NCBI GenBank assembly: GCA_964036195.1
Contig: OZ038453.1
Location: forward strand, 13,739,206-13,803,205
Reading direction: 5' to 3'
From: Sphaerolaimus hirsutus
Taxonomy: Eukaryota; Nematoda; Chromadorea; Monhysterida; Sphaerolaimidae
Length of the DNA: 64,000 nt
The position numbers and the translations under genes were made by a program. Shown in pieces: positions 9,662 to 24,600 of this stretch. The first letter of the stretch is position 1; every line of letters starts with the position of its first letter. The notes under the pieces are model-generated. The model was given only the letters and a program-made list of their open reading frames with translations. It was not told where the DNA came from and did not search any database.

Positions 9662-12600
9662 CAGGAGAAGGTACCCTATTGAGGGGTTACCGATCTGGTG
9701 GAATCAGCATATTAATTGGGGAAAATGAATCCTTTCCTTTAGTTGGAAATGGGAGCTCAAAATTTCAAAGTGAACATCGGCCAAATGCAACCACGGGGGA
9801 GAAATGGAAGCCCAAAGATGCAATAGAATATTTGAAAGCAGCTGGGTACCCCCAGGATGTGTTTCTTCACGCTTGCTACCATACATTGCGTTTGCGTACT
9901 GTGAGTTGTTCTATTTTGCCGGGTTTTTTAAGTACTGAACTTGTTTCAAAGTATTATATATGTCAACGGGATTTGCAGCATAACGACAAATAAAATGTGA
10001 TATTTTCAGTCTCAACAAGTTACAAATACACAATAACGGTTAGAGACATCAACACCTAAACTGACATGTTGAAAGCAGAAACTGATATATCTATACATAA
10101 GCACATCCCGGTCAAGTTAGCAACCCATTTTTTTTTCACTTCGGTAGCTATATCTCGGGCCATGGTGGGGTTATAGAGCTGAAACTCTGTGAATCTATAC
10201 CGTATTTCCTCGAAATACCCCCCCCCCCTTGAAATACCCCCCCTCGTTTGACCCCCCCCCCTGTCGAGACCACTATGAAACAATCACCCCCCCCCCCTCG
10301 AAATACCCCCCCAAATTGAGTGTAAAGAGAACGTACATGACAAATACGGCAGTTTATGTTCTGCGTAGTGCAGAACACACGTTAAAACAATGTCGGAATC
10401 ACGTTAGAACAGTGTTTATACCATCTACGTACTAATATTAGTCTACAGAACCTTATAAATGGCAGTTTTTTCGACGTATGCGTACGTTTCAGACGACAAT
10501 TTCCTACTTGGTTTTCAAAAATTTTCTTGTGAAATAATAACCCCCCCCCTCGAAATACCCCCCCCTCGTTTAACCCCCCCCCCCTCTCGGGACCACTATG
10601 AAACAATCACCCCCCGGGGGGTATTTCGAGGAAATACGGTAGTTGTAACATCCCTCTACTCTGCATCAACGGGGGGAGGCATGGCGACTCACTAGAGGGT
10701 GGGTTGCCCTATATGCAACAATTTTTTGCGGGGTATTCAGTGTCCCAAACGAGTTCACCACCCACTTGATTAGCTACAGGGGCTGTATCTCCAGTTGTGG
10801 GGGTGGACGAAAGCTAAAAAATTTGGGGGTATTGTGGCAGCACCCACCCCTACTATAAATACACCAGTGCAGCCGCTCCCGACGACCCACTACAGTGTGT
10901 GCTGATGTGTATAAAGTTGTTGTTTTTAAAAAAACGACCAAAGTGTCCCAAACAAGTTCACCACCCAAACACATTAAAAAAAGTTTTGAGAACATACCTG
11001 ATATAAAAACTGAATCAGGTTTTAACCCTAGTTCTGCTAATTAGATTTTTTTCCACTGTTTAGCCACCCCCATCATAAATGGCAGACCAAAAATTTCACT
11101 TTGAACCAATTTTTTGTTCCACCCTTTGGTGTGTTGGTTTAGAAAGTTCAGTAGAGGAGGGTGTAAGTAGTGATGGAATGGCGCCATCGCGCTGGCGCCA
11201 TTGGCGCCTGGCGCCATTTTCTCTGGCGCCCTCTTGGCGCTGGCGCCATTTTTGCTGGCGCCAATTTGGCGCCCGGCGCCATTGTTTTTCATGGCGCCAG
11301 AAATGGCGCCAAAATGCCGCGATGAGTGCTGACATTATTCCATATACAAGTACCGTATCGGCTGAGTGACATCATTTTCTTATTTAGCATATTGAACCAT
11401 GTCATTTTTTTGCTTGAATTACAAGTTTGGCTTGCTGTTCATTGTTTTTATTCCACATAAACAGCAACACTATGCCCCCACGCTGAGATTAGCTCCAGAA
11501 TGTTTTCATTTGGCATGGCAAAAAAATGACACTAGTGCATTTACACAAGTTTTGTTACACTGTAGTGTGATAACTTCCATCTATGCTTGCTAGCATGTAA
11601 TAATCTGTGATAATGGTAGTAGCAGATATAACAACTAGTCAATTTCCTTCTATACAAAATACAAAAAATGAAACATCATTCTCAATGCATTCTTATTGTC
11701 TTCTGTCCTATTCTAAACACTACCCTATCTAATTTCATTTTTACATGTCACAAAATTTTCATTTGAAGGTGGTATAAATATGTGGCGGCAACTCAACATA
11801 AAATAGATTTTCTGTACAAATCACCAATTCAATGCTGTCTCATGTCACTTCAGGGTCAATTGTAAATTGTTTATAACCACAAATGACATTTGACATGAAT
11901 GTATTATATTTATCCTTGATTATGATGTTGTTGTGTTTTTATTCATCAGGTAACTGTTATAACATATTTCCCTTAACAAATAAATGCTTCTGTTAGAATA
12001 TACATGCTAAAATGGTGACTTTTATCGTTGGCGCCATTTTGGTGCCCGGCGCCATTGTTTCTGGCGCCCTTTGGCGCCTGGCGCCATTTTTTCAGATGGC
12101 GCCGTGGCGCCATTGGCGCCTGGTGCCATTTTCTCTGGCGCCATCTTGGAGCTGGCACCATTATTTTGAATGGCGCCATGGCGCCATTGGCGCCTGGCGC
12201 CATTTTTCCTGGCGCTTTTCCATCACTAGGTGTAAGCTTCATAGTTACATAAACAACATTAGCGCCAAAATGGCAACATAAGGAAATTTATTTGGGGTGA
12301 ATTCTATGATGTCATAATGATATCATTGCAGGAACAAAATTTTACAGAATTTTCACTTTTTCATTCCACACAAATAAATTTCCTTATGTTGCCATTTTGG
12401 AGGTCATGTTGTTTATGTAACTTTGAACCTTAGACCCTTCTCTACTGAACTTTGTAAACCAACTTTTAAAGTGTGGAACAAAAAATTGGTTTAAAGTGAA
12501 TTTTTAATCTGCCATTTATGATGGGGGTGGCTAAACAGAGGAAAAAATTTAATTAGCTGAACTAAGGTTAAAACTTGATTCAGTTTTTGTCAGGTATGTT

Positions 12601-15600
12601 CTCAAAACTTTTTTTAATGTGTTTGTGTGGTGAACTTGTTTGGGGCACTGACTTGGGTCGTTTTTTTAAAAACAACAACTTTTTACACAGCGGCACAAAC
12701 TGTAGTGGGTCATCGGAACTGCCGCACTGGTGTATAGTAGGGGTGGGTGTTGCCAAGATAGCCCCAAAATTTTAGCTTTCTACCACCCGCACAACTGGAG
12801 ATAGAGCCCCTGTAGTGTAGCTAATCAAGTGGGTGGTGAATAGTGATGTTAAAGGCACCAGGAAAAATGGTACCACACTGCACCGGCACCTTTCCCATCG
12901 CGTGAAAAGGGCGCCTGGCACCCTGGGGCACTGGCTAAAAAATGGCACCGCACTGCACCGGCACTGTGCCATTCTGAAAAAAATGGCACCGGCACCTAAG
13001 GGCACCGGAGGGTTGCCAGTGCTAGCACTGAAAGGCACCGCACCGGGTAAAATTTTGTGTAGTGATATTAAAAGTGCCAGGACCTTGGTGGGGAGCGCCA
13101 AAAGCCCTGGCACTTTTCCAGCCCCCAGCATCAAAATCTATAGCGCCAGGGCAGAATGGCACCATCTGCCATGGCGCTGAGCACTAACGATGGCAAACAG
13201 TCGAAAAAAAAGTATTTAAATTTTTAAGTGTTTTTTCTGAAATGAATTTTCGAATTTTCGAATTTTTCTTCAAAATAATTTTGAATTTCGAATTTAATTT
13301 TTGAATTTCGAATTTTCGAATCTTTTTTGGCAATTTTCGAATTTTTTTGGCTAGTTTTTGAATTTTTTCAAATAATTTTCAAATCTTTTTTGAAAAATAT
13401 TGAATATTAAGCTTTAAACACAGAATTTAGACTGTCTTCATGTTCTGCTCAGTTGTTATAACCTTATTTTAACCATAAATTAGCATTAAAAATGGACGAA
13501 GGAGTTATGCAAACCAGTGTGCTGCTTCATTTAATTCACACATTGATACATTTAATTCGCCAACAGAGTGAAGGCAATAAAAACAACAATTTAAAAGTTG
13601 GCATCAAATAAAATATCAGCAAAAAATACAAAATTGGCATCAAATACCATATTATTTTTTCAGAGTGGAAACTTGGGGGGGGGGTTAAACGAGGGTGGGT
13701 ATTTCGACGGGGTGTATTATTTAGCCAGAAATTTATCGAAATCCCAGTACTAAATTGTTGTTTTTAGGTAACACAGATGTCAACAAATGCAACAAAAACT
13801 GCCATTTATAAGACTCTATATACCGTATTTGCTTGAATAGTACCCCCCTTGAATAATTCCCCCCCTCGAATAATCCCCCCCTGTAAGACTAGTGAGGAAA
13901 TAATAATTCCCCCCCTCGAATAATTCCCCACTTAACGAATTTGCTCAATTTATTGTGCCCAATTTTAACAAAAATGGCACGTTTTTGTGTGAATAAAGCA
14001 GATTTCATCAAATGAGTTGATAGAAACATGGTTGAAAATGTTGACGAAACAATAATTCCCCCCCTCGAATAATTCCCCCCCTCGATTAGTTCCCCCCTCA
14101 AAATAGTCTGACGAAATAATAATCCCCCAGGGGGATTATTCAAGCAAATACGGTACTTATATAAGTACGTAGATGGTACTAAATTAGATGGTACTAACGT
14201 AGATGGTACTAACGCCATTTATAAGACCCTGTTCTAAACAACACAGTCATTGTTTTTGATGTGTGTTCTGTATTTCCCAGATCACAAACTGCATTACGTT
14301 CTCTATACACCAAATTGGGGGGTGGTATTTCGAGGGGGGTTTATAAATGTATAGTGAAAATTTTGAGGGGGTATTTCGAGGGGGGGGGGGGATATTTCGA
14401 GGAAATACAGTATAAAAAACGGATGCGTCGAAGTCCGCCTCTTCCGCCGTGGATGACATTTCAACGTTTTTTTGTTACGTTTCGCTTTTCGATACGCGCC
14501 GAGTATCAATCGTTGATTTATTTAGCACGTTGAACTTAACAGCGTGTTTTGTTGCCTTGAATTCCCTAAAAAATTCGAAAACTATTTTTGAATTTTCGAA
14601 TTTTCGAATTTTCGAATCTTTTGAAAAATAAATCGATTTTTAAGTGTTTTTTTCTAGGGCGAAATAAAAATTCGAAAATTACGAAAAAATTCGAAAATTC
14701 GAAAATGTTTTCGAATTTTCGAATCTTTTTTTGCCATCGTTACTGAGCACCAATAGTGCCACAACAAAATGGCACTTGAAACCAAAATAGTGATGGCACT
14801 TTTTGTGTTTGCGCCAGGCTAGCACCAATACCACGCACTTTCGCAGGTGCCAGGAGTACTCGGCGCCAGGACCAGGACATTTGTTTAATTTTAACAACAT
14901 CGCTTCTTTCTGACACATCGGAATCACTTTTATCCGACTCAGAATCAATCATTGTTTTGTTTAAAATCGCTAGTTTTTATGTTTGTCAAAAGAAAATCAA
15001 CCAAAAAATGGCCGTGGGCGCATGTTCAACGTGAATTTGATTGGGTCACTTTTTGTATGAAAACACATGTCCTGGAATAAACCACATTTCACGCCCTTGA
15101 AACCATGCCGGTGCCTTTCCCGGTGCACTACTTTTTCTGACCGGTGCTAGCACCTAAAGCACCCTCAAAAAAGGGCACCGCACCGCACCGGCACCGTTGC
15201 TATTCTGAAATAAATGGCACCGGCACCGGCAGGGCACCTCTGAAAATTTCGAGGGCACCGCACCAGCACTGGTTGTTGCATATAGGGCGCCCCACCCTGT
15301 AAATATAAATGGCACTTAGTCGCCTCGCCATGCATCCCCCCATTGATGCAGAGTAGAGGGATGTTACAACTAGGTATATATTCACAAAGTTTCAGCTCTA
15401 TAACACCATCATGGCCCGAGATATAGCTTCTGACGTGAAATAAATAAATGGCTAACTTGACTGGGAAGGTGTCTGGTAGCTCCGACTTGTAATCCAAAAA
15501 GCTCTGGTAGTTCTCGAGATATAAACATTAGGTACATCTAAATTTGAACAATTTTGTCAACAGATCCAATGAAAAATGTTGTTGACAAATTGTGAATGTT

Positions 15601-18600
15601 TGACATAAAATTTATCTTGAGAAATAGGTATACTCGGCATACATCACATTTAGTATGGAAACCTAACATAACCCATCTGAATAATGAACCAAATTTTTTT
15701 ACAGTTTTTCATCATAATGTTTTGTTATTACTATGGAATGATTAATTTCGAAATTTATCACAAGATTTTATTCATTAATTACGGTAAAGAAAGAGTGCAA
15801 AATTGCACTCGCCTCAGGCGGGAATCGAACCCGCACCTCTCGTATAGAACACGAGTGCCCTAACCACTAGACTACAGAGGCGGCTGGGCTCCTCTCTATT
15901 AGGGGCTGACATCCTGCGTCGGCAATGCCCTTAACACCTCGCGGCGTTGCGGAGATGTCATCCCTGACATCGTGTTGATGTAGGGGTAAGCAGCGGATCG
16001 CGGTCCGTGCTGTTTAAAGACCTGTGTTCGGACCACACTCGGCCAGCCATGTGTGATAGTCAGGCGTCATCGTATGATCCACGGTCGCGGCACCAGAAAG
16101 AGTGCAAAATTGCACTCGCCTCAGGCGGGAATCGAACCCGCACCTCTTGTATAGAACACGAGTACCCTAACCACTAGACTAGAGGCGGCTGGGCTCCTCA
16201 CTATTAGGGGCTGACATGCTGCGTCGGCAATGCCCTTAACAGTAAGATTCTGCGCATACTTTGCGGTCCGCCGAGTATACTATTGCAGAGTTGGAAAAAC
16301 GTATTTACGTTCACCCAAAATACCCGGTTATTTGGGTATTTATACTTACGTTTATGTTTACGTTTTCCAAAAATACCATTACGTTTTGTTACGTTTTCCT
16401 GGCGCAATTACCCGGGTACCAGAGAAAACGTAAAAATCCAGCTACATGAAACCACGCGTCTGTGAAATGTGCTGTACACTACCGTGCAGAATAGTTGAGA
16501 CTTTTCACACATAGAGAAACAGTAGGCTGGGGGTCCACCACACTTTTTTGCTTCCCAATTTCTTGTCCCTTGCCCAATTTTGATGCCGTTTGAGTACGTT
16601 GGGGTTCAATGCTGGGGCTACTACGAAAAAATTTTGTTTGCTCAAATAATCCCCCAGGCCTAAGATAAGGGGGGTCTATAAAAGGATGGTCAATAAATAT
16701 ACAAAAAAATGGGCAACCTGGATGAGTGTCTTTGAAGCTTAATAACTCAACCATTTCTGGGCTGATTTGAATCATTCAACACTTAAAATGATCGGGACAA
16801 TCTGCAGATTCTATTTTTGTGGTCGGTTTAGTGATGTCTAAATTCCGTATGTCAATTTGACCTAGTTTTTGAACATGAAAAAATAATTTTTTGAACATGC
16901 TATCATATACTTTAGTCAACGAGGATTCATTTAAAACAAAAACGAGTTCAATATCTATTTCCAATCAAAAGTTATGACACTTCAAAGTTTTTAATTGTGT
17001 CTAAATATTTTATGCTTATTTTACTGGGAAAATTTTGTTATGAAACAGTCTATAACATACTTTAGATAGAGATAATTAATCTGACAAAAACGTTTTTTCA
17101 ATATCTCTTTCGAATCAAAAGTTATAGCACTTACAAACTTCCATCTTCATTCCATCCAAAATAATTGCACATTACTCATTCACAGTTGGGCCAACTTTTC
17201 TCCCTAATAGAGCAAAGCCAAAACCTCAAATTTACACACCAAATAGCCCCACTCAGTAGTATGCCTACCCCCATCTCTGAGTTGCTGGCAATGGATGCAA
17301 AACTGCAGCAAAAATAAATAAATGCCACATTTCCATATATGCATTGCCATATGCTGTTCATGCTTGAATGTTTCTTGCTGCACACAGAGCTCAGCAATGC
17401 AGGCAAGCAGTTGCCATGGTGAAAATAGTGTTAAAAAATGAACATAGGAATTGGATATAGACTTTAAAGTGAGATACTGGGTGGCTACTGCCCAAAACAA
17501 GAAAAGTCTCAACTATTCTGAAACATGAACAAACTGAGTTAATATGTTTGTACACTAGGAATATATGCATATTTGAACTCGAGGGGCGGTCATCCCAGGC
17601 ATGTGTAGTCAACCCCCCAGGGTACCCATGTATAGTATCCAAATGTTGTGAATATCAAAAATTTCGAGAGTCTGGCAACATTAATCACGCAGCACAAAAA
17701 GTCTCAACTATTCTGCACGGTAGTGTATTACCGCAGTCACATATTGATTTTGGGTAAATAGTTATACAAGTGGACGTAAATAATGCCAATTTTGTTATGT
17801 AATATTTTTTTTTACAGTGGAAAAATTGCAAATAAATGTAATCAATGTGTCAATTTTGGAATATGAACAGTGTGAAGGAATGTGTTACCTATAAATACAA
17901 AGCAGAAAAATGGAATGTGTGTATGTATTTATTTGTGTTGTGTATTATACAATCATTCACTGTTTTGTTTCATTCAAATCCTGCTAAAGTTTTGCAGTTA
18001 TGTAATTTTTGATGAAGAAGTGTGCTTATCCATGAGTTTGCCAAACTGCGAGGACATCAGCACCAACATTCGTAAACAAATAGACAAAAATTTAAATAAG
18101 ATTTGATGTTTGCTATGAAACGTATGTGAAAAATGTGGATGGAAATGATGTAGGTATACATTGTTGAAAATGGCACAACAATAGGCTTTTTCAGAAGCTC
18201 TGCTCATATGGGGCACTTCTTGAAATTTTCACATTATGTTTTTTTACGTATTCCTTGGTATTTCAAAAATACCTTACGTTTTAGTATTTATACTTTAGAT
18301 TTGGAAAAGGTATTTACGTTTACGTTTTCCAAAAATACCAGTATTTGAACAACTCTGTACTATTTTAACAATGCTCTGGCCTGGCCGTAATGCTGCGATT
18401 ACAGCTCGACATAAAATCTTTCTTTCTTAGAATCTACCGTATTACCTCGAAATAGCCCCAGGGGGTTCATTATTTCGCCAGCAAAATTTGAGGGGGGATA
18501 ATTCAAGGGGGGGTTATTCGAGGGGGGCTCTATTATTTCGCCAGAAATTTTCGGAAATTCCCCATACTCATACGTAAAAAAATCAAACAATTACATATAT

Positions 18601-21600
18601 GTACATGTGTATTATTTTTGGTGCTAAGTTTAACCCTTGGTGCTTTAAGTCACCTCAGTGCTTTATTCACACCAGCGCTGTTTAGGTGCTTTGTTCACAA
18701 CTGCGCCACTTAGTTACTGCACCAGCATATAAAGGTCGACTGATGTGAGTGTCGCCTTTCGCTAGCTCTTCAGTGACAGGTTGAGCTTGATATTGCGAAA
18801 TGTCAACAATGTCTGCTGTGAAAGGTTCAGCGAAAAATGTTGGTCCTGTGAACCACATTGTTTCGATCATTAGTTGATCAAAAGTACATCCCCGCGACGC
18901 AATGTCAGCTGGATTGTCTTTTGTAGCAACTTTGTAACATAAACTGTATATACACATAAACCCTTCCGTAACATCACTCAATAATCAGTTTTAACATGTG
19001 TTCTGCATTGTAAAGATCACAAACTGCCGTATTTGTCATGTACGTTCCCTTTACACTCAATTTTAGGGGGGGATTTCAAGGGAGGGGGGGTCATTGTCAT
19101 GAATCTGTGTATTCAGCTGTTTTTTGGCTACACGATTCAGAGCGTTTTTACCGCGCTATCTTCCCTCTCACTCCACTTCACCGGCCGCTTGCCGCTGGTG
19201 TGCACTGCACTGGGCCCGGAGGTCCAGGTTATAAATGCGTGTGTAAATTTGAAGGAAACATGTCCGAAGACGGTATTTTTTGCAGAACATGCAGTGAACC
19301 ACTCGGGGTCCACGCTGTACCGTTTCCCGCAGCACGCACAGCGCCTACACTTAGTACAAGCAGCACAGTAATTAGAGCGGTTTGTTAATTAGCAAACTTA
19401 GGGAAAAACAGTTAGTACTTAGTGCCAATACAGAAAGGGGTCCAAGTTGGGTTTGAGAAGAGAGTTTATTTTTTAGGGCAATGGAAGAACACTAGCGGCA
19501 GAGTAGAAGCAAAGTCAATTTTCGTCACAAGTCGAAATATTGGTGAAAAAAACAACAATTTCAGCTACCATAATTGACATGAACTACCATAATTGACATG
19601 AACAAAAAGCTAAAAAAAGGCATAATGTCGGGAATGCACAGAATCACTTAAGCTCTGATGTAAGCACTTAATAAAATCGTAAGGTACAAATACTCATAGA
19701 AGCGTAACTAATTAGACTAATAAAATGTGCGGTAATAATTTAAGAATGGCTAATAGCAACAATTAAAAAGGCTTCATGTGACATGGGGCTTAATGTGCTA
19801 ATTAATAGCTTACTTGGTATGCCAATTATCTACTTCAGTAATTACCTACAAATCCCTACTTAATCTAATATAATCTAGAACAGGTAATAGCGCAGTGCAA
19901 TGCATATTTACAAAAGATGGGAATGGAAGAAATATGGCTAAAGGCTAATACAACATCATGAATTATCATAGGAAATCAAGCTAACAAGTAATTAAACAAT
20001 TAATACAAGCTTACAATCTAATACTAATAAATACGACTAACAAATGCGATTAATTAAGCTCATAGAAATGAAAGACACTGGCGTGAAACAACATGTACAA
20101 TTTTTTCTACATGTCACGTGGGGACTTTGCACGGGGGTTTTGTATTCATAAATTACAGTAGCTAACGGAATGCTCGCGGGCGCAAAATGCTTATCACCCT
20201 CAACTTTGCGACCCACTATTGTGACTATCCGGTTGGCTCGCGCCCGTGAGAAAGGTTTCAGCCCGATGGCCTCGCCCTCCCGAGCGTGATGGAATATTTA
20301 TGCTGGGGCGGCGGAAAATGTATTTTTTGGACTGCGACTTGTCACTTGGGGCATTATCAGAAGCTGTTCCTACCACCCACCGATACTAGATGACGCACGA
20401 CAATCTAGTCAACATGGGGAGGAACTATTTTTGGAATATTTTTGGTATTTTTGGTGAAATTCATTGTTCCTGGCTTCCGGTCGCCACCTACTTATCAGTC
20501 GTCAGTCTCCGCCTCTGCCCAAAGATAAGTAAAGGGTGGAATGTGCATTCAGCCACCCAGAAAGTCACAACAGTGTGCCGACGACTTCAAAGGCGTCCAC
20601 ACGCCGCGCCGTGGCATTTTAAAGTGAAAAATGTGAAATTCCCCTCTCACCTTGGGCCACGTGGAATGTAGTTTATACTTGGGCTAGACATAACTTGGCT
20701 AATTTTACTTAAGTTTAATTGGCGCACATTAAAATAATAAATTAGTGGGGGATAAGGAAACGAAATTGTGCAGAGCACTACAACCACTAAAAACGTGGTA
20801 AACTCGGTCTGCCAGTGTAGCGGCGTCGATCTTGCTGTGCAGTGCTCTGTCGGGGAACTGCGCAGCTCACTGCATGGCCGCGCATGCCGCGCAGGCCCCG
20901 TAGACTACAAAAAGCCGCAAAAATACCTGAGGGGATTTATTTAAATTTAATTTACAAAACACGTGACAGTTTACGTTCCGTGAATTATTATTGCATTTGG
21001 TTGTCTAAAAATTTGTGGGGTGGTGTCTTTCCCATCGTAAAAAACGCTCTTACAGTTATTATTTCATCAGCCAAATTTTAGGGGGTATTTCGAGGGGGGG
21101 TTAATTCACAGGGGGGGTTAATTCGAGGTAATACGGTATCTTTGCCATCGTGCACTATCATGCAATCAGATTATATTCAAAAAGGTTTCATCGAGAAAAT
21201 TTTGTTGAAAAAATTACGGTTGCTTTCACTTTCACAACACACGAATGCACATACCATAAATAGTCCAATAAGTCCCCAGGGGACTTATTTTTTGCCAGGC
21301 TCTTGATTGAGCAGTTATTTCAGGTAGGAAGTTATTTTAAAAAATATACCTATGGTATTTCGAGGAAATAAGGAAATACCTTGAAAAAAGTTCAGTAATT
21401 TTAACAACTCTGTGTCATAGTTAGTGATGTGAAAAGCGCCAGAGTTTTGGCGCGGCGCTTTTCATATTGCGGGCGTCAAGCGCCAATGGCGCCAAACGAT
21501 TTGAGCGCCAAGCGCCAAAAGCGCCATGGCGCTTTTCCAGACCGTAACGCCAATGGCGCCAGAGGACAATGGCGCTAAGCGCCAATAGCGTCAGCACCAA

Positions 21601-24600
21601 AAATTTCTCGTCCGATTTACAATTAGCCATGTACATCAATGTTTAAAGTTACATGGTACGTTTTATATGGATCGAACTGGATGCTCAATACACAAAGCTG
21701 TCCCTCTACTTGATGAATGAAACTGCGTGGAAATTAGTGCAAAAAAATTACTCGCAGTGAACGCAAGTGCCGTATATCCTCAAATTGGGGCAAATTACCT
21801 CAAAAATCGCTTCGAGTTAGATAGCTGCCGATTTGGGAGATATACATACCTAGATACAAAGCTGAGCGGCCCCGGGGATAGATAGATAGCTGGAGCGTTT
21901 GGGGCGGGGGGGGGGGTTACCGTGGGGAAAAATAATTGAGGCGTCCAATTCTAAAAGTCGACAAGTCCAAAATATGAAAATTTGGAGTTAGGCCCGGAAA
22001 CGTCATCTGGGGCTACTTCTGCACATTTTTCATCATTTTCCATAAATTTTTTGACCTCACATGCCCATATGGCAAAGTGCCAAATCTGACATTTTTGGGG
22101 AAAAATGCAAAAAGTTTGGGCAAGAAGTCGACAAGTCCACTTAGTTTTGGGCTAAAAGGCGACAAGTCCATCCTCCGCTTCCTTTTTTATGGGAAAAAAA
22201 CGCAAGAAATGTGATAAGTCCACTATGGAAACCGATTTCTAAAGGGCGACAAGTCCAACTTTTTCCCATAAGGCAGCCTCGGCTTCCCCGGGAACAAAAA
22301 TGTTCTCGCGTGCAAGAAGGCGACAAGTCCAATTCCCTCCCCGAAACAGTTTTGCTCTGACCGAATGGAATTTTATGGACATCCCATTTTTCAAATATAC
22401 GTTGAGATTAGGGGCTGAGAATTTGACACTTTATTGTCAACATATGGAACTTTATGAAAACCATGAGAGAGCCAAATTGGACATGCACCACGGGCCTGGA
22501 ATTGGATCGGAAACTTAAAATGCGATTTACTCAAAATCACATTTTGTGGACTTGTCGACTTTTAGAATTAGACGCCTCAATTGTCATATGATAGATAGAA
22601 TGTTTTTAACGTGTACATTCAGCATGCTATTTAGGTAGTTTAAGTTTCAGTAGGTTACTCTTTTAAAGCAAGTCAAGTTGTGCTATTTATATTAAAATGA
22701 TGAAATTTGGATGTGTGAACCATAATCGTTAGGTGATGGAAAAATTGGATGGAACAAAAAAAACGATCATCTCATATTTTTGATGGCATTTTTGATGCCA
22801 CCTAGCGAAATCGTACACAGATGGTATGGCGCTTTTTTGGCGCTTTTTAAAGTGTGAGCGCGAAGCGCCAATGGCGCCACGGCATTATAGCGCCAAGCGC
22901 CAAAAGCGCCATGGCGCTTTTGGAGGTCTCGGCGTCAAGCGCCAATGGCACCACTGCAAAAAGGCGCCAAGAGCCAAAAGCCCCATGGCGCTTTTTGGTT
23001 TGGCGCTTTTACATCACTAGTCATAGTTGTTAAAACATATTTACATTTACTTGATAAATGGTCCCGTACTGCATAAATATGTTTACAATTCCTCCCGAAA
23101 AAAGTACCGGTACTCACATACTCGTGTACTTTTTGAAAGTAATGAGAGAAACACATAATTTAGGTATGTATATTTCAGAGTAAAAATTGAAAACACACAC
23201 CAATTTTTACATAATTTTGTAAGAAAAACTAACGTTTACGTTTTCTGTGAGTAAAATACCCATTTTTACGTTTTCCCTGGAAAAATACTTATTTTTTACG
23301 TTTTCCCTTGAAAAATGTATTTTACTCACCTTTTATGCCGTGTAAAAGTAAAAATAAAATACTTTACGTTTTCTGTACTCAGGTGTGAGTAAAAAAAATT
23401 TATATTTTACATTTAAGTTTACCTTAAAAAATTCTGTACTTTTAACTACTCTGCTATGTATTGCACAATGCACATCTACCAAATCAAATGCCTCTCACTC
23501 AACAGGAATACATCCCCTGCACCAACATCACCACTGAAATAGTGCACATGGAATATGGGAAGTGTTTTTTAATAAGTTTAGATGACACAGAATACCAAAA
23601 TCAAACAGAAAGTGGAGCGAGTAATTCATTTTTTCTCGTGCTGAAATTAGACCCGCACAAAGCATACTCCAGGGAAAGAGTTCCGTTGGTCGATGGCGTT
23701 CGAATGTGGATCGGATCTAAATGGGAAGCGGGAGATGAGTGGGTTGTAGGGTTGGGAATTTCAATATTTTTAGTTGCTGTTCTTGGTTCGAAAAGATTTC
23801 TGTTCGGTTATCGGTTCTCGGTTTCTCAAAATTCGCGGTTTCGGTTTCAAAATGCACAAAATTACGGTTCTGGATAATAAACTAATTGGGTATTGAAAAA
23901 TGATAATCGTAAATCCGGTAGAAACACAATGATATAGTATAGTAAGCACCAGGGGCCAGATTTTATTATTGCGTAATGTACCCAACCCGAACGTAATGCA
24001 CCCGAAATCGGGCGCTGCCCTACAAATCGTTTACAGTTGCCCTACCGTATTTCTCCGAGTATAATTCCCGGGGCACTATACAAATTTGGGGGCTTTTTCA
24101 AACACTTTGCAAGTGCTGTGCATAGTGCCCGGGCACTATGCAATTCACCAAATGATGCAAGACTTATGTATCAAATACGTTTTTTATCGGATTGTGTATT
24201 GAATACATACCATCGAACCGAGACACTCGACCAGGTGCGCCAGATGCACGCGCACCACTTTTAGGTTCTTTGATCTTATGCAACAGGCGCTAGCATGAGA
24301 AAAATGAGGTGAGGGACTTAGTAATCCACTTTGTTTGCCAAATAATATTTGTGCATTGCACAGTGCCCGGGCACTGTGCATGGAACTTTTTGCAATGTAT
24401 AATGCCCCGGGCACTATGATCGGGGGGAATTATACTCGGAGACATATGGTACACAAAACGTCAGGCCCCCGACATGACAAAACGCAATTCAATTTTATTC
24501 AATTCAATGGTGTTATACAAAATTGACACTTTTCAGCAACCTTTCTTTAAACTTGTATAACATCCGGGTGTTAGGTCAATGGGGAACATGATTTTTTGTT

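Larger units (their letters stand above)
9901..23505 (+). other. DEG/ENaC intron C-D, 13.6 kb, transposon-filled
   Basis: Donor GTGAGT, acceptor CAACAG. Holds the 10.2-kb MITE, two foldback arms, the hAT-like elements at 11168, 13185 and 21422, tRNA-like repeats near 16 kb, an inverted-repeat element at 16477 and an old BEL/Pao scrap at 18.7 kb. The stretch 19.4-20.7 kb is AT-rich and I recognise nothing in it. Confidence 0.8.

Noticed and set aside
10201..10700. Several ORFs of Pro/Gly-rich residues across C- and G-runs
   Set aside because: They are translations of the MITE C-runs and occur in both strands wherever the MITE occurs.
17975..18106. Open stretch DEEVCLSMSLPNCEDIST after a TTTTGCAG, possible extra channel exon
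   Set aside because: Needs phase 2 entry, whereas exon C ends in phase 0; no donor before TGA; no family motif. Kept only as a weak possibility for an alternative end.
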